Shown: piece by piece, positions 1-8,260 of the stretch
How positions within the stretch are numbered: position 1 is the stretch's first letter
How the letters are laid out: every line of letters begins with the position of its first letter
Source: Gammaproteobacteria bacterium
Lineage (GTDB): Bacteria; Pseudomonadota; Gammaproteobacteria; Burkholderiales; Rhodocyclaceae
NCBI GenBank assembly: GCA_018825305.1
Contig: JAHJEO010000018.1
Span: 62,001 to 126,000 of the forward strand
Length of the DNA: 64,000 nt
Direction: 5' to 3'
Notes under the pieces: generated by a model
The model's database searches: none
What the model was told of the DNA's origin: nothing
The model's input: only the letters and a program-made list of their open reading frames with translations
Translations under genes and position numbers: made by a program

Positions 1-16
1 CCGGCACGCCGAACTG

Positions 17-1711
17 GTGACGTGGCTCGCGCCCCGCCGGCGCATGATCCTGCTGGCAATGCTGGTGCTGCTGCATCTGGCGCTGCTGGAAGGCCTGGGC
101 AGCCTGATGGACCGGATACTGATGCTGATTCACATCGGCCTGTTCTTTCTCTGGCAGCCGTTCGTCCGTACCGAGCAGCGCCTCACGCTGGGTCATCTGG
201 CGATGATTCTGGGCATGGTCGCTTTGACCGTGCTGCTGCAGGGGCCCACGTTGATCTTGTTGTGGACCATGCTGCTGGCCGGCATCATCGGCGGCAAGAT
301 TTTCGTGCAGGGCTCGCGCTGGAACCGCATTTTCCACCTCGCCGCGCTTGGCTACCTGATCGTCGCCATGCTGGTGTTTCTTCTGCCGGATTTGCTGCCG
401 AAGGCGGTGGTTGTCAGCGAGCCGTTCGAGCGGCTGGCGCGCTATGGCTTGCCCCTGATCTTCGTCCTGATGCTGGCGATTCCTGCCGAGCGCGATGTGC
501 AGGAACGCCCGGAAATGATCGATTTCGCCTACAGCGTTTTCGTCTTCCTGCTGTTGGCGGTGCTGGTGCTGGGCAGCGTGGCGGCGATACTGCTGTCCGG
601 GCTGGATTACGTTAGTTCGCTGCTGCTGGTGCTGCTGGCGATGGGCGGGGTGTTGCTGTTCCTCGGCTGGTCGTGGAATCCCCGTGGCGGTTTTTCCGGC
701 ATTGGTGTGTTCGTCTCGCGCTACCTGTTGTCGGCGAGTTTGCCGTTCGAATTGTGGGTGGAATCGCTGGCCGCTTATCCGGCAGGCGAGGCCGAGCCGC
801 GCGACTTCCTGGACTGGGCCTGCGGTCAGCTGTTGCAGGAGGTGGCCTGGCTCAATGGTGTCACGTGGTCGGCCGGGGCTGGCAGCAATACCCTCGGTCA
901 TTGTGCGGGGAGCCCTGTCCGTTTTCATCAGGATGATGTCGATTTCGTGATCTACACGGACCATCCGCTGACCCCCTCCATGATCTGGCAGTTCAACATC
1001 CTGCTGCAACTGCTTAACGAGTTCTATCTGGCGCGGGTACGCGAACGCAAGCTGCGGGAGTTGAGCTATCTCCAGGCGGTCTACGAGACAGGCTCGCGCC
1101 TGACGCATGACGTCAAGAACATCCTGCAGTCGCTTAATACCCTGTGTGCCGCCATGGTGCAGGAGGGCACGGCGCCGTCGCCGGAATTCCAGGGGCTGAT
1201 CCGGCGACAGTTGCCGGTGATTGCCCAGCGGCTGCGGCAGACTCTGGACAAGCTGGGCCATCCGCCGAACGACCTTGGAACGCTGACGCAGGCCGATCGC
1301 TGGTGGCAGGAGTTGCAGGATACATTTGCCGGCCGCGACATCGAATTTTCCTCAAACGGGGACCTGGCGGGGCGCACCCTGCCTGTCGGCTTGTTCTACT
1401 CGGCGAGCGAGAACCTGCTGCAGAACGCGCTGGAAAAAAGACAGATGGAACCGGGTATCGCCATTTCGGCCCAACTGACGGCGGATGCAGATGGCCTGGC
1501 CCTGCAGGTTTGTGATGCCGGCGCTGCGATCCCGGCTGCTCTGGCTGCACGGCTGGGGCATGAGCCGGTCAAATCGGAAAATGGACTGGGCATCGGCATG
1601 TATCAGGTGGCACGCCTGGCAGCGAGCGCCGGATACCGCCTGGACCTGACTGGCAATGCGCCGGGCCGAGTTTGTTTCCGCCTGGCCCTGGCGGACCAGA
1701 CTCAGAACTGA
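17..1711 (+). CDS. membrane-bound sensor histidine kinase (PrsK-like)
   Basis: The first 200 or so residues form many hydrophobic segments. The C-terminal half carries a dimerisation/phospho-acceptor motif LTHDVKNILQ with His about 364, an N-box (SENLLQNALEKR) and a G-box (GLGIGMYQVA near 523), so it should autophosphorylate at the inner membrane. The H-box and topology resemble PrsK kinases of the PEP-CTERM/exosortase system, but the GAF region of typical PrsK is not obvious and the protein (564 aa) is shorter. The GTG at 17 is the first start visible. The frame is open to the window edge, so the true start may lie upstream. A natural partner is the NtrC-type regulator at 17901-19346, on the other side of the pilus cluster; that pairing is inference. 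The gene converges on the cyclase gene with a 10-base overlap. Confidence 0.8.
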   Translation: MTWLAPRRRMILLAMLVLLHLALLEGLGSLMDRILMLIHIGLFFLWQPFVRTEQRLTLGHLAMILGMVALTVLLQGPTLILLWTMLLAGIIGGKIFVQGSRWNRIFHLAALGYLIVAMLVFLLPDLLPKAVVVSEPFERLARYGLPLIFVLMLAIPAERDVQERPEMIDFAYSVFVFLLLAVLVLGSVAAILLSGLDYVSSLLLVLLAMGGVLLFLGWSWNPRGGFSGIGVFVSRYLLSASLPFELWVESLAAYPAGEAEPRDFLDWACGQLLQEVAWLNGVTWSAGAGSNTLGHCAGSPVRFHQDDVDFVIYTDHPLTPSMIWQFNILLQLLNEFYLARVRERKLRELSYLQAVYETGSRLTHDVKNILQSLNTLCAAMVQEGTAPSPEFQGLIRRQLPVIAQRLRQTLDKLGHPPNDLGTLTQADRWWQELQDTFAGRDIEFSSNGDLAGRTLPVGLFYSASENLLQNALEKRQMEPGIAISAQLTADADGLALQVCDAGAAIPAALAARLGHEPVKSENGLGIGMYQVARLAASAGYRLDLTGNAPGRVCFRLALADQTQN

Positions 1712-3030
1712 TCCGCGCTTTCGGCGGGGGCGGCCGCCGCGCCGGACTGGGTGCGGCCGATCAGGCGATAGACCGTCATGTTGCCCTTGCCCTTGAGGTA
1801 GATGGTCTGTGGCTCGTGGAAGTCGAATGTTTCCTTAAGGCGGTGGTAGGTGATGGTGTCGCACTGGATCATCCCCGGCACGCCCTCGGCCGTGATGCGG
1901 CTGGCGATGTTCACCGTGTCGCCCCACAGGTCGTAAATGAATTTTTTCTTGCCGACGACCCCGGCCACTACCGGCCCGGTGCCGATGCCGATGCGAATTT
2001 CGAGGTGGGCCGCATTGACGGCGAAGTCGCGCTGCAGCAGGTCGCGCATGGCCATGGCCATGTCGGCAATTGCGGCGGTGTAATCGGCCGTGCCTTCGTT
2101 GAGTCCGCCTGCAACCATGTAGGCGTCGCCGATGGTCTTGATCTTCTCCAGACCGTGCTGGTCGGCGAGATCGTCGAAGGCCGAGAATATCCGGTTGAGC
2201 ATGGCGAAGACCTGGTTCGGCGCCATGTTGGCGGCGACCTGGGTGAAGTTGACGATGTCGGCGAACATCACGGTGACATCGGCGAAGCCGTCGGCGATGG
2301 TCTGGTTCGAATGCTTGAGGCGGGTGGCGATGGGCTCGGGCAGGATGTTGAGGAGCAGGCGCTCGGCGCGCTCCTGCTCGATGGCCAACTGCCGGTGCGC
2401 CTCGTCGAACTTGTCCTGGATCTTCAGCTTCTCCTGAATCGAGTAGCGCAACAGCAGGTAGATGATGGTGGCGACCGCGACGAAGTTGAGGGCAAAAAAC
2501 ACCACGCTGGTGCGGATCGGAACGACGAGATAAGTGCCGCTCGTCGAGTCGGCCAGCATGTAGTCGAACATCCCCGACAGCGCGATCATGAATACCCAGG
2601 CGAAAAACCAGGCGACCGACTCGCGCACACCGAAAAAAAGGATCGCGCCGATCGGCGCCAGCAGCCCCCAGAGCACGATGCCGCTGGCCGTGATGAAACT
2701 GCCGATGGTCCATTGCACGACGAAAGGCATGAACAGGAACAGGGCGATCTGGGTGATGCGGAAGAAATCGAAATTCCGCGTCTTGATGTAGAGCAGCATG
2801 TTGCCCGCCAGCAGGAGCTGGAAGGCAAAAGGCAGGGTTGATGACAGCTGCGGGCCCAGCGCCCAGTAGATGACCAGCCAGAGCATGGAAGCCACACTGA
2901 CCAGGCCGGTCGTCAGCATCAGCAGCGACTTGTTGAGGCGAACCTGCTCGCTGTCGCCGGGTTCGATGCCGGCGGTGCGCAGGCGTTCAAGGAAACTGGC
3001 GGTGGAATGGGGTGCGGCGGGGATGCTCAT
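1702..3030 (-). CDS. class III adenylate cyclase with N-terminal membrane domain
   Basis: 442 aa. The N-terminal 190 residues contain about six hydrophobic helices (a MASE-like sensor). A short linker leads into a class III cyclase homology domain (about residues 215-420). The metal-binding Asp is in VMFADIVNF, the substrate-selecting Lys in EKIKTIGDAYM and Asp in IYDLWGDTVN, and the transition-state Asn and Arg in NIASR. Lys/Asp at the purine-selecting positions points to ATP, so cAMP is the expected product. Start ATG 3030 gives an N-terminus with no extra sequence. It lies beside the pilus cluster and could feed cAMP signalling into it, but nothing in the sequence proves that. Confidence 0.88.
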   Translation of the reverse strand: MSIPAAPHSTASFLERLRTAGIEPGDSEQVRLNKSLLMLTTGLVSVASMLWLVIYWALGPQLSSTLPFAFQLLLAGNMLLYIKTRNFDFFRITQIALFLFMPFVVQWTIGSFITASGIVLWGLLAPIGAILFFGVRESVAWFFAWVFMIALSGMFDYMLADSTSGTYLVVPIRTSVVFFALNFVAVATIIYLLLRYSIQEKLKIQDKFDEAHRQLAIEQERAERLLLNILPEPIATRLKHSNQTIADGFADVTVMFADIVNFTQVAANMAPNQVFAMLNRIFSAFDDLADQHGLEKIKTIGDAYMVAGGLNEGTADYTAAIADMAMAMRDLLQRDFAVNAAHLEIRIGIGTGPVVAGVVGKKKFIYDLWGDTVNIASRITAEGVPGMIQCDTITYHRLKETFDFHEPQTIYLKGKGNMTVYRLIGRTQSGAAAAPAESADQF

Positions 3031-3128
3031 TCGTGACGGGCTATCGCGGATGCATGAAGGCGCAGTGTCTCAGGAAGCGGGGCGACTGGTCAAGGCGGCG
3101 ATGGCGCCGATCAGGGTGTACCCGCGGT

Positions 3129-3156
3129 TGCCGTGGCGCCAGCGCCGACTTTTTGC
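3129..3156 (-). repeat. family A dispersed repeat, intergenic copy
   Basis: Minus strand reads AAAAAGTCGGCGCTGGCG then CCACGGCA, matching copies inside coding genes elsewhere in the window. Here it lies just after the stop of the pseudopilin gene, between it and the cyclase start. Confidence 0.8.
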
Positions 3157-3167
3157 GCCGGAACAAT

Positions 3168-3890
3168 TCAGGGAAGCCGGCCGGCGGAGATCAGGCGGTT
3201 GAAAAGGATGTTGGGCGAGATCCAGGTGACGATGTCGTCGAATTCACCGCCGGCGGTGGCAGGGTTGTCGGAAGGCTGGCGACTGAAATAGCTGGTCGGG
3301 CCGGCGTTGTTGGCGTCTTCATCGAGGTTGGTGGCGGATCCGTCCGCCAGTACCGTTCCGGAATCCGTGGTGCCCCAGCGGTCCTTGCCTTGCGAAAAGA
3401 TCACCGCCGGGACCTGCACCGCGAGGTCGATGGCCGCGCCTACGCCGTCGCGCGTCTGCACCGTCCGGTTGCTGACCGACGCCAGGGTGATGGGGCCATT
3501 GGCGTAGGCCGGCGTGACGCTGTAGCGAATGATCTTCTCCCAGCCGTCGAGCTTCTCCGTGCCCAGCGTCACCCATGGCACGAAGCCGCTGCACGCGGCT
3601 TCGGTTGCGCAAGTGGCGGCATTCTCCGTGCCGTCGGCAGCCGACGTCGCCGGTCGTGGCAGTCGGCCATTGGCAGCGGCGAAGCCGATCAGCGCCTCGC
3701 GGATGTTGGACAGTATCCGCTCGCTGTCGGCACGGGCGCGTATTTCCTGCTGGGCCGACAGCGGGATCAGCATGCCGCCGATCAGCAGTGCGACGATCAC
3801 CAGCACCACGGCGAGCTCGGTGAGCGTGAAGCCGCGCTGGGAAAAACTCGGCGCCGGCGGGACGGCGGGGGGCATGATCAGGGAAGCCAT
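3168..3890 (-). CDS. type IV pilin-like/pseudopilin
   Basis: 240 aa with a class III signal: basic QRG then the prepilin-peptidase site G20|FTLTE with the conserved Glu at +5, followed by the hydrophobic assembly helix. The rest is a soluble head with one Cys pair (CATEAAC) that could close a loop. It is the last gene of the pilus operon and its ATG overlaps the stop of the giant PilX-like gene by 13 bases, so it is translationally coupled. Oddly, the leader peptide before the cleavage site contains PPAVPPAPSF, which is the translation of a family A repeat. A start at Met6 (3875) is possible but still includes the repeat. It could be the major or a minor pilin; no other pilin is in the window. 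Confidence 0.82.
   Translation of the reverse strand: MASLIMPPAVPPAPSFSQRGFTLTELAVVLVIVALLIGGMLIPLSAQQEIRARADSERILSNIREALIGFAAANGRLPRPATSAADGTENAATCATEAACSGFVPWVTLGTEKLDGWEKIIRYSVTPAYANGPITLASVSNRTVQTRDGVGAAIDLAVQVPAVIFSQGKDRWGTTDSGTVLADGSATNLDEDANNAGPTSYFSRQPSDNPATAGGEFDDIVTWISPNILFNRLISAGRLP
3841..3866 (+). repeat. family A dispersed repeat within pseudopilin leader peptide
   Basis: Reads GAAAAACTCGGCGCCGGCGG then GACGGC on the plus strand, about three mismatches from the family consensus. On the coding strand it gives VPPAPSF immediately before the prepilin cleavage site. Confidence 0.7.
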
Positions 3891-6800
3891 GTGGTGAAAA
3901 AGTCAGTGATGTCGATTTCCTGGTCGCTGGTGCTCTGGCTGTTGGTGAAACCGAGTCGCGTGGTGCGGAAGGCGGGCTGGTAGCAGACGTTGTCTATGCC
4001 GCAGAACTGGTTGCCGCTGCAACTGACATTGCTGCCGCAGGATGTCGTGCTGCGGATATCGAATATCTTCTTGCTGTCGTAGAGCTTGGGCTGCTGCCCA
4101 GTGTAGCAATAGCGGAAGCCATCGACTTCCGTGCCGCCGCAATACTGGTCGACCGGGTTGCTGGTCGGGCACAGCGGCGCACTGGCCGCGCATGTTCCGT
4201 AACGAACGACCGGATCAAGCTGGGCCATCGGACGCGTGGTGATCTTCATGCGGGCGATCTGTTGGACGTTGCTGCCTTCCTTCCAGACCTGGGTCGTCAG
4301 GATAGAAGAATACAGGTCATTCGTGGTGGCGGTGGCGATGGTGATGTTGCTGGTTCCCGGCACCGCATCACCATTCAGTCGCCAGAAGGTGCCGGCGTTG
4401 CTTCCCCCGGCGACGAACCACATGCTGCCGTCCCGCAATCCCGCCGCCGTGTCTTCCGGCGCGGCCCGAGCCCAGGCACCGGCCCCGGCCTTGTAGACTC
4501 CGTTCTCCTTCGGATCGGTTTGCCCGGTGAGCAGCACCCGATTGCCCGATGCCAGCGTGACGCCATCGACGGTCGGCAGGCCGCTCAACGCCAGATTGGC
4601 AGTGGCCACGGCTGTAACGGCGTCGCGAACGCGTTGCACCGAAATCTCGCTGATGCCGACGATGGGCGCGTCGATGTTCTGCAGGCGCCACAGGCTGCCA
4701 CGATAGGCCGTTCCTTCCTTGATGAACCACGCGGTGCCGGGGGGCAGGTCGGCCGCCTCGTCGGCCGATGTCGAGCGTGCCCAGGTGCCGGACGCTGCGA
4801 CGTAGACGCCGTTCTGCCGGGCATCGGTCTGGCCGGCGACGAGGAGGGTGTCGCCGGCTTGCAGCGCGACGGAGTCGATGCTCGGCAGGCCAGCCAGCGT
4901 GGCGAGGTTGCTGCTGGCGACCAGGCGGACCATGCGACTGTTGTCGTCGCGGCCGGCGTAGGCGGAGCGCACCACTTCGACGCGGACATGGATGTCCTGG
5001 CCGGTCGGCACGGAACCGAGGCTGGGATCGAGCTTGTCGACGGCGTAGGGCGGATAGGGCGGGTTCGTCGGCGGCACGGCCGGTGCGACGGCATTCGCGG
5101 GCGGCGGCCGCACGGCCGGCGCCACGGGCAACTGCCCATGGACGTTGTCGTCCTCTTCCTGGTTCAGTTTGCAGATGTTGTCGGTGTCGCAGAAGCTCGG
5201 CGACAGGCAGTCGGCATTGACGACGCAGGCATAGCCGGTGCTGATGGGGGATTCTCCACCCCAGTACGTCAGACCAATGTGTCCGCCCGCGTAGTTCGGG
5301 TCGGCGCGGCCATTGGCAAGGGTACGCAGCGCCAGGGGACCCGAGGAGGTGGTACGGGCCGGGTTGAAGCCATCGGGCACGAAGGGCGGATTGCTCTGGT
5401 AATTGCGCCGCGTGTCGAACTCGAGTCCGAGCTTGGGATAGGCGATGAACTGGGTGTAATCGTTGTTGCCGGAATAACCCAGGTGCTGCTCGCCGGCACC
5501 GCAGACGTTGGTGCCGTTGCGGTCACCGTCGATGGCGGCGAAGACGAAGCCGTCGCCCGGATCGCTGATATTGAACTTGAAATAGCTGCGAAAGCCGCTG
5601 CCGCTGGCGCGAGTTTCCGGTGTCCAGGCACAACCGAACAGCGCGCTGGCCGGAAAGCCCTTGTCGGACTCGACATCCTGGCGACCGAGTGTCAGCGTGC
5701 GGGTCGTCGGGTTGTAGCGAATCAGGTCGTCGGCCGGCGCCAGTGCCGACGGCGCTTCGCTGAGGCTGGCACCGGTGGGGATGCAGCGGACGATGTCCTG
5801 GTGTGCGGGCTGGGTCGTCGTGACGCGCGCGAACAGGCCGGGGCCGGCGAAGTCGGTTTGTCCCTGGGTGGTGAAGCTGGTGCGGTTGTTGTCCGTGGCG
5901 GTGACGATACCCAGATTGTCGTCTTCGAGGTAATTGGCAACCGTGTTGCGCTCGGTGGCATCGCTGCGCGACTGGGTGGCACTGCGCTGCCCGGCGAACA
6001 GCAGTGTGCCGGCGCAGCTACTCGCGGCGGCATCGACGGTGACGTTGAGGCAACTGCCGGTCGTGCAGGCCGCGACGAAGACCTGATCCTTGTAGTGATC
6101 GTAGTAGCCCTGCGGATCACGGGTGTTGTCGTAACAGGTATCGTCCGGAATGCGCCCTACCGACTTCTCGGTGTGCGAGGCGCTGGGCGCCTGCAGGCTG
6201 AGCGCGCTGCCCGCCGCGATCTGGTCGCGCAGGCAATTTGTCATGCGGTCGAGCATGGAGTTGATGTCGAGCCGGAAATTCGACGACTTGCGAAGGGCGC
6301 TGAAGAGGGCGTCTCCGGTCAGGGAGAGCCCGCGGTCGTTGGCGACGGTGGTACAGGTGCTTCCGGGCGGACATACATTGGCCCAGAGCGTGGCGTCGCC
6401 CTTGCGCTCCACTGTGCCAGCTGCCGACAGTGCCTTGACGGCCGCGCCGGTGTCGCCGCTGGCGTTGTTGCTGGTTCCGCCGAAATAGTTGCTGGTCGTC
6501 CCCAGGGTTCCGGCCACGGCCGGATCGAGATAGTTGATGGCATCGTAGTTGCCGCCGCATGTGGCTACCGTGTCGACCAGCGAGGCGGTGCGAGTCTGTC
6601 CCGGAAGCACCGCGCCGGGAGCGAAGATCACGACGACTGGTCGGTCGTGGGAGGAGGCCAGGGCGCCGACAAGATTGCTGGTGCCATTGGCGACGACGAT
6701 GTCGAGTTGACTCAAGGTATCCCAGTTGACAGGCGCACCTCGCTGAATCCGCTGATGGCTGCCCGACACCACATACCACAGGCATTCGCCGTAGCCGTCA

Positions 6801-7192
6801 CGCAGCGGTTCGGTGCCCAGTGCCCGCCAGGGAAAGCGCCCGATCGCTGAAATGTTCAGGGCGTTGCCGAAAAAATTGGCGGCGTCGCAACCTTCGAAGG
6901 CGCAGCCGGTGTTGTTGTTGCGGCTGGTGCCCAGGTCGGGCAGCGGCAGGAAACCATAGACATGATCGAGCTGGCCGGTGGCGATCTGGCGATCCCGATA
7001 CTGCATCGCGTAACCGAGCAGTGCCTCGCGCGCCTGGGCCAGCGCCTCCTGTGTCTGCCTTTCCCGTCGCGCGTTCATTTCTTCCGGCGTCAGGCTGTTG
7101 ACCAGGTAGGTCAGTGCGCCGACGACGACCAGGATAAGGAAGATGAGCAGTGCGGCGCCGCGCTGGCGACGAGTCGTTCGCCGTCCCGCCAT
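3878..7192 (-). CDS. giant PilX-like minor pilin/adhesin with phage-tail-fibre-like repeats
   Basis: 1104 aa from ATG 7192. The N-terminus (RRQRGAALLIFLIL then a hydrophobic helix) is PilX/MshP-like. The next 600 residues are Cys-containing and unlike anything I can name. Two Cys-rich knots (near 649-674 and 1049-1069, CxxNxxC...FC...C spacing) flank two tandem repeats of about 100 residues (roughly 750-957) with the signature GDxxLxxGQTDxxxNGVYxAxxGxWxRA, which I know from phage tail fibres. This suggests a surface-exposed tip protein presented by the pilus. It sits 10 bases after the PilP-like gene and overlaps the pseudopilin. The start codon itself lies in a family A repeat. The in-frame sequence upstream of 7192 overlaps the preceding gene and is unlikely to be used. 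Confidence 0.75.
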   Translation of the reverse strand: MAGRRTTRRQRGAALLIFLILVVVGALTYLVNSLTPEEMNARRERQTQEALAQAREALLGYAMQYRDRQIATGQLDHVYGFLPLPDLGTSRNNNTGCAFEGCDAANFFGNALNISAIGRFPWRALGTEPLRDGYGECLWYVVSGSHQRIQRGAPVNWDTLSQLDIVVANGTSNLVGALASSHDRPVVVIFAPGAVLPGQTRTASLVDTVATCGGNYDAINYLDPAVAGTLGTTSNYFGGTSNNASGDTGAAVKALSAAGTVERKGDATLWANVCPPGSTCTTVANDRGLSLTGDALFSALRKSSNFRLDINSMLDRMTNCLRDQIAAGSALSLQAPSASHTEKSVGRIPDDTCYDNTRDPQGYYDHYKDQVFVAACTTGSCLNVTVDAAASSCAGTLLFAGQRSATQSRSDATERNTVANYLEDDNLGIVTATDNNRTSFTTQGQTDFAGPGLFARVTTTQPAHQDIVRCIPTGASLSEAPSALAPADDLIRYNPTTRTLTLGRQDVESDKGFPASALFGCAWTPETRASGSGFRSYFKFNISDPGDGFVFAAIDGDRNGTNVCGAGEQHLGYSGNNDYTQFIAYPKLGLEFDTRRNYQSNPPFVPDGFNPARTTSSGPLALRTLANGRADPNYAGGHIGLTYWGGESPISTGYACVVNADCLSPSFCDTDNICKLNQEEDDNVHGQLPVAPAVRPPPANAVAPAVPPTNPPYPPYAVDKLDPSLGSVPTGQDIHVRVEVVRSAYAGRDDNSRMVRLVASSNLATLAGLPSIDSVALQAGDTLLVAGQTDARQNGVYVAASGTWARSTSADEAADLPPGTAWFIKEGTAYRGSLWRLQNIDAPIVGISEISVQRVRDAVTAVATANLALSGLPTVDGVTLASGNRVLLTGQTDPKENGVYKAGAGAWARAAPEDTAAGLRDGSMWFVAGGSNAGTFWRLNGDAVPGTSNITIATATTNDLYSSILTTQVWKEGSNVQQIARMKITTRPMAQLDPVVRYGTCAASAPLCPTSNPVDQYCGGTEVDGFRYCYTGQQPKLYDSKKIFDIRSTTSCGSNVSCSGNQFCGIDNVCYQPAFRTTRLGFTNSQSTSDQEIDITDFFTTWLP

Positions 7193-7206
7193 CGCCGACT
7201 TTTTAT
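7181..7206 (-). repeat. family A dispersed repeat supplying a start codon
   Basis: Minus strand AAAAAGTCGGCGATGGCGGG then ACGGCG. It begins within the TAA stop of the PilP-like gene. The consensus CTG is ATG here, and that ATG is the start of the PilX-like gene. Confidence 0.8.
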
Positions 7207-7649
7207 TTCTTGGCCGGGGTGGCCGGCCGGTTGACGCTGATCTGTCCCTGCGCGAGGCCGCCGCTGGTTTCGCGCGTCGCGCGGTTGATGGTTTCGCCGA
7301 CCTGGAGTTGAACCGGCACTTCTTCGCCGGCCTGCAGCACGGCCTGGCCGGGCTGGCGCGCCTTGATGCCGGCGGTGACGCCGGCGGGTGCCACCTGGTC
7401 GTGCTGGGCGCGGCTGTTGATCCAGACGGTGCGTTTCCCCGAGGAGCGGACAACAACGCCGTCGAGGCTCATGGTGGCGCCTTCCAGGGTCTGCGCTTCC
7501 TGAATGTTGAGCTGGCGCTGGCGCTCTAGCGTGGCGCGCTTGTCCGGGGTGAAGAAAAGGCGTCCCAGCGGTTCTGTTTGGGCTGCGGCCGGTCCTGTCA
7601 GGCAGGTTGCCAGCAACGCCAGGGCGAGAAGGTTGGCGCGGCCTGTCAT
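7203..7649 (-). CDS. periplasmic pilus-assembly protein (MshK/PilP-like)
   Basis: 148 aa with a Sec signal peptide (hydrophobic LLALALLATCLTGPAAAQ). After it come a short Gln/Arg-rich helix and a small beta-rich region (GATMSLDGVVVRSSGKRTVWIN) like the OB-like folds of PilP/MshK that link the inner-membrane platform to the secretin. Start ATG 7649 overlaps the stop of the PilO-like gene as ATGA. Assignment rests on size, location after the PilO-like gene and general architecture rather than strong motifs. Confidence 0.65.
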   Translation of the reverse strand: MTGRANLLALALLATCLTGPAAAQTEPLGRLFFTPDKRATLERQRQLNIQEAQTLEGATMSLDGVVVRSSGKRTVWINSRAQHDQVAPAGVTAGIKARQPGQAVLQAGEEVPVQLQVGETINRATRETSGGLAQGQISVNRPATPAKK

Positions 7650-8260
7650 TTCTTCTCCCGCAGGGTGATCCAGTCGATGTCGCAGTCGGCCTTGAGCTGT
7701 GCCTGGGTGCCGCGTTCCGCGACTGCGCCGCGAATGCGTTCGACATTGCATTGGCGCACCACGATCAGGGCGTGCACGCTGCTGCGCAGGTCGGCGAGGA
7801 AGCCGAGCAGGTCGCCTTCGTGAAGCAACTGCATCTGCAGTTTCATGGTGCTGGACATGAATTCGTAGCCGCCGCCGGCGGCGCCCTCGGGCAACAGTGC
7901 GGCCTCGACGGGCCGTTGCGGCATCAGTTCATACTGGACGTCGATCAGCTTGCGTGCGGTCCGGATCTGGGCGATGCGCTCGATCCAGTCAAGTCGCTGC
8001 TCCTCGGTGACATAGCCGCGGTCGACCAGTTCCTGATAGCGTGCGATCTTGCCGCGAATCTCTTGTTCCTCTGTGCGGGCCTGGGCCAGCTTGGCACGAA
8101 TTTCACCGCGCCCGGCTTCGACCTGCTGTGCCGCCGCTTTGGCTGACTTGGTCACTTGCAGCGCGCCGAACACCACGCCGGCGCCGAGCAGGGCGAACAC
8201 GACCAGTGCCGCGATGCTCCACTGAATGCGGCGGAAATCGTCCTTCGAGAACATGCTCAT
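7646..8260 (-). CDS. inner-membrane pilus platform protein (MshJ/PilO-like)
   Basis: 204 aa. A single N-terminal transmembrane helix (about residues 14-35) is followed by a coiled coil (about 38-85, rich in Ala, Gln, Glu, Arg) and a ferredoxin-like C-terminal domain. This is the layout of PilO/GspM-type proteins, which pair with PilN in the inner-membrane alignment complex. It overlaps both neighbours by 4 bases, in the middle of the PilM/N-O-P-like block. Confidence 0.75.
   Translation of the reverse strand: MSMFSKDDFRRIQWSIAALVVFALLGAGVVFGALQVTKSAKAAAQQVEAGRGEIRAKLAQARTEEQEIRGKIARYQELVDRGYVTEEQRLDWIERIAQIRTARKLIDVQYELMPQRPVEAALLPEGAAGGGYEFMSSTMKLQMQLLHEGDLLGFLADLRSSVHALIVVRQCNVERIRGAVAERGTQAQLKADCDIDWITLREKK

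Noticed and set aside
1672-2841. Plus-strand open frame opposite the adenylate cyclase
   Set aside because: The cyclase frame has all catalytic residues, and the opposite frame has none.
4262-6850. Plus-strand open frame of 862 codons opposite the PilX-like gene
   Set aside because: Antisense shadow. The minus frame has a pilin-like N-terminus, Cys knots and operon spacing.
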